6,141 nt of DNA. It comes from an uncultured Clostridia bacterium (GTDB taxonomy: Bacteria > Bacillota_A > Clostridia > TANB77 > CAG-508). Below, one piece after another: positions 1-6,141 of this stretch (the first letter of the stretch is position 1; the number at the start of each line of letters is the position of its first letter). The stretch spans positions 1-6,141 of the forward strand of contig CANQXO010000079.1 in the NCBI GenBank assembly GCA_947627825.1, read 5' to 3'. The notes below the pieces were generated by a model that was given only the letters and a program-made list of their open reading frames with translations, was not told the DNA's origin and searched no databases. The position numbers and the translations under genes were made by a program.

Positions 1-128
1 AAAAGTTTTTCCATAGCTTTTTTCACATTTTCCTGTTTTTCTTGAGGAACATAAAACACCATAAAACCTCCTCCACCTGCACCTAGAAGTTTTCCACCTA
101 TTGCTCCTGCTTCTATTGCTTTAGGCAC
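1..128 (-). other. GHMP-kinase-like C-terminal segment fused in frame to a truncated amidase domain
   Basis: Codons from about position 128 down to 3 (residues about 912-953) read IEAGAIGGKLLGAGGGGF followed by MVFYVP, EKQENV and KKAMEKL. This is the glycine-rich C-terminal motif of GHMP sugar kinases, closest in my memory to the D-glycero-D-manno-heptose 7-phosphate kinase (HddA-like) branch. It does not belong in an Amidase_3 domain, where a SIHAN-type motif with the third zinc-binding His should follow. The exact junction cannot be placed, because the stretch RVPKAIEAGA is compatible with either family. It may be an assembly chimera or a real fusion. Confidence 0.75.
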
Positions 129-2861
129 TCTATCTCCGTTTGGTACAGTAGGTGTTGAATCTGTATACCCTATTCTCATAACACTTATTTTACTGTTTTG
201 AGATAATATTTCTGCAGCCCTATCTGCAACTTGTTTATTCCATTGATACTCATTATATGTTCTTCCATTATATTGGCCTGAAGTACCAGAAGTGTAATAT
301 GCTACTCCATTTGCTTCATACCATCCATTACCATTTGTATGAGCTCCTGCTGGCTTTTCTCCATGCCCTGCATCTAATACTACCAAATATTGTCCATTAG
401 GATTTAATACTGCTCCATTATTTAATTTTGATGTTATTCTTATAATCTTTCCATCTCCAGCTTTCGTTAAGAAATATGTTTTATCAAGAGCTTCTCCACT
501 TTTTCCATTTACAACAGTTCCACAGTCATATGCAAATAATTGACCATTTTGTACATATGCTACTATTAACATGTGATGAGTTCCCTGTCCATATCTAACA
601 AATATATCTCCTGGCTGAAGTATATCTACTGGATTTTCCCCAGAAGCTACAGGTATTTGTTGCCAGTCTGGATGTGTTCTAGACCAATCTGTCTCTTTAA
701 AAGCTTGTGTAGTATGCTGATACCCTTTAAATTCTTCATATCCACATTCGTATAATACCCATGATACAAAAGCACTACAGTCTATTTGTGGCCCTTTACA
801 TGGAATACTACTACCACCGTATCTAGGATATAATCCACTTGTACATACTATTTTAAATAATTCTGCTGCTTTAGCTAAAATTAAACTACTTCCACCTGTG
901 GCTTTTTTATGTTTTTCTAACTTTGCTAAATCTTCTGCATAAGAATAAAAATTGTGACTATTTGGTATTCCACCTGCATCATTAAATAAAAATACTAATG
1001 TTCCCTTTTCTATGCTTGTTCTATACCAATTATTCTGTTGAGCAGCTTTAGGCGTACAAAAATATGTAGCTCCACCAGTTGTATCTCCATTTTGAATAAC
1101 GTAATGCACAGCTTCTTTCGTTGTTTCAGATGGTACTGCTGCTTCATACATTCCATTTCTAATTGGTTCAAATTGATTTTTTGCAAAAACAACATCTCTA
1201 ATTGTACTATTTTGGCATAATACACGATTTAAAATTACACTTACAACATGCTCTTGTTGTTCTTTAGTACCATCTCCTCTTTCTGCTGAAGTAATTTTAT
1301 ATAATATTTCTAAATCTTCATCTGTAATATTTATACTTGAATAACCTATACCACCACTTATTAAATCAAAACTACTAAAATCACTAAACTCGAAGAGACT
1401 TTCATCTAATTTTGTAACCCCAAAATTAACTCCGCTTAATTTATAAAAAATATATTTTAATGTTTGCTCAACAGTTTCATTATTTACATCATTGCTTAAA
1501 ATTTCAAATAACATATCTCCGCCTGTTATTAAGTTATTATATACTTCTCCCTTTTCATAAGACGTCGATTTAGCAGTTTCTCCAAATTCATCTACTTTTA
1601 TATATGTTTCTTTATCTATTCCTGGTGAATATTTATTGGTTGATGTCCAAGAAGAACCTGATCCTGTTCTTTCAATTTTATTTGTATATACCATTTCTTT
1701 TGTGTATAATAAAGTATCTGCTTTAGTTATAACCGGTGTTAAACTATCAGATGTACTCATATGTTCTACTGTTATAGTATTTTCTATAGTTTCCCCTGTC
1801 TCGGGATCTTCTGATTCTTCCGTTTCAGTACTTTGTTCATATGACTCTGTTCTAGTATTTTGTACTGTAATTACTACTTGAGTATTTTTTACTTGATCTG
1901 CTACAGCTAGTACATACTCTTTGTTATCAGAAACCATACATAAATCTATAAAAAACATAAATGGCATTTCATATTGTGATGTTACAGTTTTATATCCAAA
2001 TGATTTAGTTGAATATGAAACGTTATGGCTTGTTACACTACCATCTCTTTTTGTCCAACTTTCATTTTTAGATACTACTAATATATTATTTGATGTATCT
2101 ATTGTGTAGCTATTCATTAATGAAGAACCTGCACCTCCACCATTATTAGCATCTGATAATGCATCATTAAATTGTGAATATGGCATATAATTTAATTTTC
2201 TAGCACCTAAATTTTCAGTTTCATTTGTAGGATCTGTCATATAAATTTGAATAGCACCTTTTTTACCACCAACTGATATACCATCTATAGTTTGCGTTAT
2301 TAAATCTGCTTCTAAAAAAGTTTGTAAATCGCTTTTCGTTAAGTCATAATCTTCTATTTTTATATTCTCTTCTTCTAGATTCTGTATAATTTTATCTAAT
2401 TGTTCACTAGATATTGTATATGTGCTTGTACTATCATCAAATGTAAAAATTCCTACAATATTGTCTATAAATCCAGTAAATGCCTCCTTTATCTTTCCTG
2501 GTATTTCTGATATAACTCCCCAATGAGAAATAGCCAAAAATAGAATTACCGATATCAAAATCATAGGAATTAGCACTGGCCCTAGTAAAGATATGATACT
2601 TCCAATAGTCTTCATTACTACAGAGGCTACCTTCTTTACCATTTCTACGCTTTTTTTAGTTCCATTTACAGCTTCCTTTGCCATTTTACTTGCCGTATTT
2701 GCTACTTGTCCTATATTTTTTTTGTCATTATTTTCAGCTCCGTTTTCTTCAGAATTATTAGCATTTCCTTCTAGATTTTCACCTTGACTTAAATTTTCTT
2801 CTTCGCCTAAATCTTCTTCTAAATCTTCTCTTTCCTCATTATTTTCTTGATCTTCTACCAT
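1..2861 (-). CDS. Membrane-anchored multidomain peptidoglycan hydrolase of a conjugation system (VirB1-like role), 3' end outside window
   Basis: The frame is open for 953 codons from ATG 2859-2861 to the left edge with no stop. The start follows a strong AGAGGTGAT site. Domains in order: residues 1-46 are very acidic (19 Asp/Glu, one Arg); 47-84 are Lys-rich; about 88-111 form one transmembrane helix; 112-510 are an extracellular region I cannot assign; 516-640 are SleB/Hydrolase_2-like (AERGDG with likely catalytic E527, then ILNRV, QFEPI, GGATYF and W); 658-813 are NlpC/P60-like (DCSAF with C695, GTHHM with H763); 825-911 are the first half of Amidase_3 (LDAGHGE with zinc ligand H833, NEYQWN with ligand E871). 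Gram-positive T4SSs commonly carry a membrane-anchored two-domain wall hydrolase, so cutting wall during conjugation is the inferred role. From about residue 912 the protein switches to a GHMP-kinase-like tail, so the amidase domain is incomplete. Confidence 0.88.
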   Translation of the reverse strand, partial: MVEDQENNEEREDLEEDLGEEENLSQGENLEGNANNSEENGAENNDKKNIGQVANTASKMAKEAVNGTKKSVEMVKKVASVVMKTIGSIISLLGPVLIPMILISVILFLAISHWGVISEIPGKIKEAFTGFIDNIVGIFTFDDSTSTYTISSEQLDKIIQNLEEENIKIEDYDLTKSDLQTFLEADLITQTIDGISVGGKKGAIQIYMTDPTNETENLGARKLNYMPYSQFNDALSDANNGGGAGSSLMNSYTIDTSNNILVVSKNESWTKRDGSVTSHNVSYSTKSFGYKTVTSQYEMPFMFFIDLCMVSDNKEYVLAVADQVKNTQVVITVQNTRTESYEQSTETEESEDPETGETIENTITVEHMSTSDSLTPVITKADTLLYTKEMVYTNKIERTGSGSSWTSTNKYSPGIDKETYIKVDEFGETAKSTSYEKGEVYNNLITGGDMLFEILSNDVNNETVEQTLKYIFYKLSGVNFGVTKLDESLFEFSDFSSFDLISGGIGYSSINITDEDLEILYKITSAERGDGTKEQQEHVVSVILNRVLCQNSTIRDVVFAKNQFEPIRNGMYEAAVPSETTKEAVHYVIQNGDTTGGATYFCTPKAAQQNNWYRTSIEKGTLVFLFNDAGGIPNSHNFYSYAEDLAKLEKHKKATGGSSLILAKAAELFKIVCTSGLYPRYGGSSIPCKGPQIDCSAFVSWVLYECGYEEFKGYQHTTQAFKETDWSRTHPDWQQIPVASGENPVDILQPGDIFVRYGQGTHHMLIVAYVQNGQLFAYDCGTVVNGKSGEALDKTYFLTKAGDGKIIRITSKLNNGAVLNPNGQYLVVLDAGHGEKPAGAHTNGNGWYEANGVAYYTSGTSGQYNGRTYNEYQWNKQVADRAAEILSQNSKISVMRIGYTDSTPTVPNGDRVPKAIEAGAIGGKLLGAGGGGFMVFYVPQEKQENVKKAMEKL

Positions 2862-2865
2862 AACT

Positions 2866-2874
2866 ATCACCTCT
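2866..2874 (-). promoter_or_regulatory. Ribosome binding site of the hydrolase gene
   Basis: The minus strand reads AGAGGTGAT, ending four bases before ATG 2861, which leaves about six bases between the GGTG core and the start. It is a near-ideal Shine-Dalgarno site. It fixes the start of the large hydrolase even though the first 46 codons encode an unusual acidic tail that might otherwise be doubted. Confidence 0.85.
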
Positions 2875-2903
2875 TTTACTATAACTTATTATTTTATCTA
2901 CTA

Positions 2904-3818
2904 TTACAACTTTATTTCTATGCTAAATATATTTTCTGGTTCGCTTATGAAATACATGTTATTAAATTCTATTTTATCTATTATTCTACTTGGATTATAT
3001 ATTTTTGCATATTTTACTTTTAACCTATGCTCTTGTCCACTTGCTAATACTAAATTACTGTCTGCTAGTTCTTCTATAAAAGCTGAATATTTCAAATCAT
3101 TTCTATCTACTACATTCCATGTAGAATTATCTCCATACATTCTAATTTCTTCACTATTTTCGTTAATAATATCTATTTCATATATTTGATAGTCTATATA
3201 GTCCTCTCTTGAAACTACTGTAACTGAAAGATCTTGTTCTTCTTTAGTTTTATTAACTTCTACTTTTTTTACAAATTTATTTATATTTAACTTATACTCT
3301 CCATTTTGTTCAACTATTGTATAATAATCTTCTATTGTGCTTCCTGCTAAATATCCTCCATTTGTTAGCACATCATTCATATATCTAATTTTATAAGTTC
3401 TATATTTACCCTCTGTAATCCAATTTTCCATTTCATATTCTTTATATTCATTAAAAACTATATTATAGTAATTATTTATAAAATCTTCTTGTGTTGGAAA
3501 AAGTATATCTTTACAATCGTCTGATAATAATTCATATGCTTGCTCTGTATTTTTTTCATTACAATATTTTATAAAATTATTTATTATGTTTTTATCTTTT
3601 TTTGCAGTACCTATAGAAGTTTCACCTTCTCCTATAACAGAACCTTCTGTAGCTCTATTCACAATTTCATTTGCAATTTCATTAAGCCTATTATCACTTT
3701 CATTTTTTATTTGTTCATTTAGCGCTTGAATAATAATAATTGCAAATATTACTGCTAAAGCAATTCCTATAACTTTTATTCTATTCTGATTAAAATATCT
3801 AATAAATTTATTAAACAT
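2904..3818 (-). CDS. VirB8-like / NTF2-like conjugal transfer membrane protein
   Basis: This is a complete 304-residue frame, ATG 3818 to TAA 2904, preceded by GGAAGG six bases upstream. Residues 1-13 are a short basic cytoplasmic tail and about 14-32 form one transmembrane helix (VIGIALAVIFAIIII). A linker follows, and residues about 74-187 look like an NTF2-like alpha/beta domain (FIKYCNEKN, AYELLSDDCK, FPTQEDFINNYY, then strands to LNINKFVKKV). Residues 195-304 form a second, probably beta-rich domain (SGQEHRLKVKYAKIY) that I cannot name. The single N-terminal helix plus NTF2-like fold is the plan of VirB8 and TcpC-type scaffold proteins of T4SSs, which bridge the channel and other components outside the membrane. 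The assignment rests on architecture and on position between a VirB6-like gene and a wall hydrolase gene, 42 bases upstream of the latter and probably cotranscribed. A conjugation lipoprotein is less likely, as no lipobox Cys is present. Confidence 0.75.
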   Translation of the reverse strand: MFNKFIRYFNQNRIKVIGIALAVIFAIIIIQALNEQIKNESDNRLNEIANEIVNRATEGSVIGEGETSIGTAKKDKNIINNFIKYCNEKNTEQAYELLSDDCKDILFPTQEDFINNYYNIVFNEYKEYEMENWITEGKYRTYKIRYMNDVLTNGGYLAGSTIEDYYTIVEQNGEYKLNINKFVKKVEVNKTKEEQDLSVTVVSREDYIDYQIYEIDIINENSEEIRMYGDNSTWNVVDRNDLKYSAFIEELADSNLVLASGQEHRLKVKYAKIYNPSRIIDKIEFNNMYFISEPENIFSIEIKL

Positions 3819-3824
3819 ATTTTA

Positions 3825-3830
3825 CCTTCC
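3825..3830 (-). promoter_or_regulatory. Ribosome binding site of the VirB8-like gene
   Basis: The minus strand reads AAGGAAGGT, with GGAAGG six bases before ATG 3818. It directly follows the 17-base inverted repeat at 3839-3878. The hairpin leaves the site single-stranded but sits only eight bases upstream of it, close enough to affect ribosome access or transcript stability. Confidence 0.8.
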
Positions 3831-3838
3831 TTTTTTGA

Positions 3839-3878
3839 TTTTATATAAAAAGGTAATTTACTACCTTTTTATATAAAA
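3839..3878 (-). terminator. 17-bp perfect inverted repeat, possible terminator or leader hairpin
   Basis: The arms 3839-3855 and 3862-3878 are perfectly complementary over 17 bases around a six-base loop. The core is AAAAAGGTA / TACCTTTTT, so the transcript would contain an A-tract, a stem and a U-tract as in intrinsic terminators, although only two G-C pairs support the core. It lies between the VirB6-like stop and the VirB8-like ribosome binding site, so it would act as a partial terminator or as an mRNA-stabilising 5' hairpin. Which of these applies cannot be told from sequence. Confidence 0.5.
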
Positions 3879-3902
3879 CCAAAAGGGTTTCTCCTTTTGG
3901 TT
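3877..3902 (-). terminator. 10-bp stem-loop, probable intrinsic terminator (possibly bidirectional)
   Basis: AACCAAAAGG (3877-3886) pairs with CCTTTTGGTT (3893-3902) around a six-base loop. On the minus strand the stem is followed by a short TTATAT tail. On the plus strand it is followed by TTATTTTTTC, a better U-tract, so it may also stop antisense transcription. It lies 66 bases past the stop of the VirB6-like gene and shares two bases with the next inverted repeat. Confidence 0.5.
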
Positions 3903-3916
3903 ATTTTTTCTCATTA

Positions 3917-3942
3917 ACAAGGTTGGTTTTAAACTTCCTTGT
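3917..3942 (-). repeat. Short inverted repeat downstream of the VirB6-like gene
   Basis: ACAAGG (3917-3922) and CCTTGT (3937-3942) are perfect six-base arms with a 14-base loop. It is the first of three successive stem-loops after the VirB6-like stop. By itself it is weak and lacks a U-tract directly after the stem. Confidence 0.35.
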
Positions 3943-3967
3943 GTCATCTTTTGTTTTTTAGTTAAAT

Positions 3968-6141
3968 TTATCCTATAGTATCTCTCATAAAGTTCATAAT
4001 TCCTTCTGATTGATTTTCTGCTGTTTCTTTATTTACACCAGCAGATTGTAATTGTTTTGATAACGCTTTTTGACGAGATTCTACTGCTTTATTATTTGTA
4101 AATCCTGCTTCACCTAAATCTGCTCTAATTTTAGCCATTGTATATGCTTTATTTTGTATTGCTTGTTTTTGCTCTGTTGTTACATTACTTGCTCCTCCAG
4201 AATTTTCTATCATCTTGTCTTCTAATTTAATAGCATCTTTTATTCTATCTAAATCTTTAATTCCATATCTGTTATATTTAGATGCTCTATCCATAATATC
4301 ATCAATTTCTGGTTCTGTTTTATCTCTAAAGTTATCCTTAAAGTATTGCCTATTAGTATAACTATTTTTAAATTCTTTTTGCCTCTTATCAAGTTTTTGC
4401 TGTGCTAACTCTTCAGGAGTATAGAAACCTTCTTTAAATGCATTTACTGTTCTACTAGATGATGCTCCCTCTACTCTATTAGCTAAATTGCTACCAATAG
4501 CACTACCTGCAACTGCACCACCTAATGCAAATTTTCCTATGTTGTCCAAATCATCTGATACTATACCAGCAGATAATCCTATTGCAGTACCTCCTGCTAT
4601 TGCTCCTGCTTTTACAGCTCCTCTTGCTATACCCTTTCCAATGCCTTTTAATCCACCAGCACTTGTATATCTTTCTTTAGCAACATTTGCTACTCCGCTT
4701 GTCACACGCTTTACTACTGATGGTTTTCTTATTGTTCTTCTATCAGATTGATTTTCTACTTGTCTTGGAGGTTCTGATGATTGAGAAATTGCTGGCTCTT
4801 GAGAAATTACTGACCCTTGAGAAATTGCTGGCCTTTGAGAAATTGCTGGCCCTTGAGAAGTTACTCGCTGTCTTGCTTCTGCACTTTCTATTCCTGCATT
4901 TTGTTCTGCCATTCTTATTTGTTGGTTATATGATTCATCATTATGTGGATCATATTTTTCATCATACTCATCTGTATAAGGATTATAATATTCACCATTT
5001 GAGTTTTTGCCATAACCCTCTGCTGCATATGCTGCTATTACTGGATCTATTCCTTGATATGATATATCATTATGTGGATCATAATCTTCATCATACTCAT
5101 CTGTATAAGGATTATAATATTCACCATTAGCGTTCTTACCATATCCCTCTGCTGCATATGCTGCCATTACTGGATCTATTCCTTGTCCACTAGCATTTGC
5201 CATTGCATAATTATCTTCTGGTAAGTTTCCTCCTAATTCAGCACCATTTTGTGAAGATTCTCCTTGTAAACTTCCTCCTTGAGGTAAAGCTCCTTGTGTA
5301 GAATTTCTTCCATTATTTACACCTTGTGTTTGCGAAGCATTTTGATTTCTACTTGATAATACAGGTTGTCCCATTGCTGAATTATCACCAAGGAATGCTG
5401 AAACTCCCTTTGGTGCTTCTGAATCTTTTGGAGCTGGCATATTGGCTGTTCTAACTTTATCGCTTCCTCCTGCACCTTGTCCTTTTGATTTTCCTCCTTT
5501 TGCTGCTCTATCTAATAATGTTTTAGCAAGCATTCCACCTGCAAATCCTCCAAGGCTTCCACCTGTTGCTGAATTTCTGAAGTTAAACATTTGCTTTAAT
5601 ATCTTTTCTGCTGGTAAAATGAATGCTAATGCTACTATTGCATACAACATATTTGAAGCTGCAAGTGATAGTGCTGAACTTACAAGTACTGTATATAACA
5701 ATAAGTGTAATGGCTGCATTAATGCATTATATATATACTCTTTTAACCAAAAGCTAAATGCTTGCGCTTTTGTATCTCCTGCTTTATCTATAGGATATGT
5801 AAGTGCTACAAGTGGTGCCATTACTGTTAAAAACACCATGTTTATAACCCTTTTTATATATGTTATTGTGAACATTACCGTATAAATTGTTAATGCCATA
5901 TACAAAATTAAATATCCCCATTTCATTCCGCCATCTTTATATTCTACTTGAATTCTTGCAGCTCCCATTAATGAAGTTGAAAATGCACTTTCGGCACTAT
6001 CAATATCTCCCACAGCAACATCTGCATCGTCATAGTCAGAATCAAATACTGCTACATTTATTTCATTTCCACCTGCATTATGACTTCCTATCATATCTGA
6101 AATTGAATCTACCATAAGCATTGTAAACGACATAATGTAAT
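3968..6141 (-). CDS. VirB6/TrbL-like polytopic conjugation channel protein, 5' end outside window
   Basis: The frame ends at TAA 3968-3970 and stays open to the right edge. The first in-window ATG is 6131-6133 but has no ribosome binding site, and the upstream codons (Tyr, Ile) remain open, so the true N-terminus is probably missing. Counting from that Met (721 residues): an Asp-rich loop at 29-45 (DSDYDDAD); transmembrane segments at about 73-94, 97-115, 134-156 and 161-176; a NALMQPLHLLLY stretch at 136-147 that recalls the QP motif of VirB6-type TcpH proteins; a Gly/Asn/Gln/Ser-rich tail from about 190; tandem repeats at 317-402; hexapeptide repeats at 425-454; a Gly/Ala-rich hydrophobic segment at 491-550; and a charged, probably helical C-terminus at 565-721. 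VirB6/TrbL proteins form the inner-membrane pore of T4SSs. The family call rests on the membrane pattern, long tail and neighbouring VirB8- and hydrolase-like genes. Confidence 0.8.
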   Translation of the reverse strand, partial: YIMSFTMLMVDSISDMIGSHNAGGNEINVAVFDSDYDDADVAVGDIDSAESAFSTSLMGAARIQVEYKDGGMKWGYLILYMALTIYTVMFTITYIKRVINMVFLTVMAPLVALTYPIDKAGDTKAQAFSFWLKEYIYNALMQPLHLLLYTVLVSSALSLAASNMLYAIVALAFILPAEKILKQMFNFRNSATGGSLGGFAGGMLAKTLLDRAAKGGKSKGQGAGGSDKVRTANMPAPKDSEAPKGVSAFLGDNSAMGQPVLSSRNQNASQTQGVNNGRNSTQGALPQGGSLQGESSQNGAELGGNLPEDNYAMANASGQGIDPVMAAYAAEGYGKNANGEYYNPYTDEYDEDYDPHNDISYQGIDPVIAAYAAEGYGKNSNGEYYNPYTDEYDEKYDPHNDESYNQQIRMAEQNAGIESAEARQRVTSQGPAISQRPAISQGSVISQEPAISQSSEPPRQVENQSDRRTIRKPSVVKRVTSGVANVAKERYTSAGGLKGIGKGIARGAVKAGAIAGGTAIGLSAGIVSDDLDNIGKFALGGAVAGSAIGSNLANRVEGASSSRTVNAFKEGFYTPEELAQQKLDKRQKEFKNSYTNRQYFKDNFRDKTEPEIDDIMDRASKYNRYGIKDLDRIKDAIKLEDKMIENSGGASNVTTEQKQAIQNKAYTMAKIRADLGEAGFTNNKAVESRQKALSKQLQSAGVNKETAENQSEGIMNFMRDTIG
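4772..4861 (-). repeat. Five 18-bp tandem units encoding ISQxPA hexapeptides
   Basis: Residues 425-454 of the VirB6-like protein are five consecutive hexads: TSQGPA, ISQRPA, ISQGSV, ISQEPA, ISQSSE. The DNA units share a TGAGAAATT core on the plus strand. Such in-frame 18-base units can gain or lose copies without breaking the frame. The segment is probably a flexible linker between the 43-residue repeats and the C-terminal region. Confidence 0.8.
4928..5185 (-). repeat. Two 129-bp direct tandem repeats encoding a 43-residue Tyr/Asp-rich unit
   Basis: Units at 5057-5185 (residues 317-359) and 4928-5056 (360-402) differ at 11 of 129 bases by my hand count. Each encodes QGIDPV, AAYAAEGYGKN, NGEYYNPYTDEYDE and YDPHND in the same order. 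Five of the 43 residues differ. The unit is exactly in frame and lies in the hydrophilic tail of the VirB6-like protein. I do not recognise it as a named domain. Confidence 0.9.

Noticed and set aside
1..130. Integration site of the element inside a kinase gene
   Set aside because: No integrase, attachment core repeat or element end is visible, and site-specific insertion would not be expected to leave a clean in-frame fusion inside an amidase domain.
1010..1225. Minus-strand 71-codon frame inside the hydrolase
   Set aside because: It is out of frame with the SleB-like domain, which is fully explained by the long frame.
573..2109. Plus-strand open frames of 60-81 codons over the hydrolase gene
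   Set aside because: They lie opposite a long minus-strand gene with clear domains, lack credible ribosome binding sites and have no recognisable protein features.
2593..3722. Plus-strand hydrophobic frames, including those opposite the VirB8-like gene
   Set aside because: The hydrophobicity is the antisense reflection of AT-rich, charged minus-strand codons.
3861..3947. Minus-strand 28-codon frame in the hairpin gap (begins MTQGSLKP, ends FYIKR)
   Set aside because: It has no ribosome binding site, and its codons are simply the three inverted repeats read through. The stem-loops explain the sequence better.
4772..5185. CRISPR-like array
   Set aside because: The repeats are directly adjacent, in frame and without unique spacers, so they are coding tandem repeats.
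4488..6117. Plus-strand frames of up to 147 codons opposite the VirB6-like gene
   Set aside because: Their repetitive content (for example repeated LEKLLA units) only mirrors the minus-strand repeats and shows no independent coding signal.

Overview
The window is AT-rich (my eye estimate is a little over 30% G+C), and all three recognisable genes lie on the minus strand with strong Gram-positive ribosome binding sites. Together with the protein families present, this suggests a low-GC Firmicute, most likely a Clostridia-type gut bacterium. The taxonomic call is inference. The content is part of the transfer module of an integrative conjugative element or conjugative plasmid: a Gram-positive type IV secretion system (T4SS).

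In the direction of transcription (right to left) the layout is as follows. (1) A VirB6/TrbL-like polytopic membrane channel protein, 3968-6141, runs off the right edge, so its N-terminus is missing. Its long hydrophilic tail contains a two-copy 43-residue tandem repeat, five copies of a hexapeptide and a glycine-rich hydrophobic stretch. (2) A 149-base gap, 3819-3967, carries three consecutive inverted repeats, one or two of which look like intrinsic terminators or attenuators. (3) A 304-residue single-pass membrane protein, 2904-3818, has a VirB8/NTF2-like domain. (4) After 42 bases, a very large membrane-anchored peptidoglycan hydrolase, 1-2861, runs off the left edge. It has an acidic cytoplasmic tail, one transmembrane helix, a long extracellular region, a SleB-like hydrolase domain, an NlpC/P60 cysteine peptidase domain and the first half of a zinc amidase (Amidase_3) domain.

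These genes fit one job. The VirB6-like protein would form the membrane pore, the VirB8-like protein would be an assembly scaffold, and the hydrolase would open the thick cell wall for the conjugation channel.

The strangest feature is at the left edge. The zinc amidase domain stops halfway, before its third zinc ligand, and continues in frame into what reads as the C-terminal end of a GHMP sugar kinase (heptose-kinase-like, with a GAIGGKLLGAGGGGF motif). This is either an assembly chimera at a contig end or a real gene fusion. I consider the artefact more likely. No tRNA, rRNA, CRISPR array, insertion sequence or integrase is visible.
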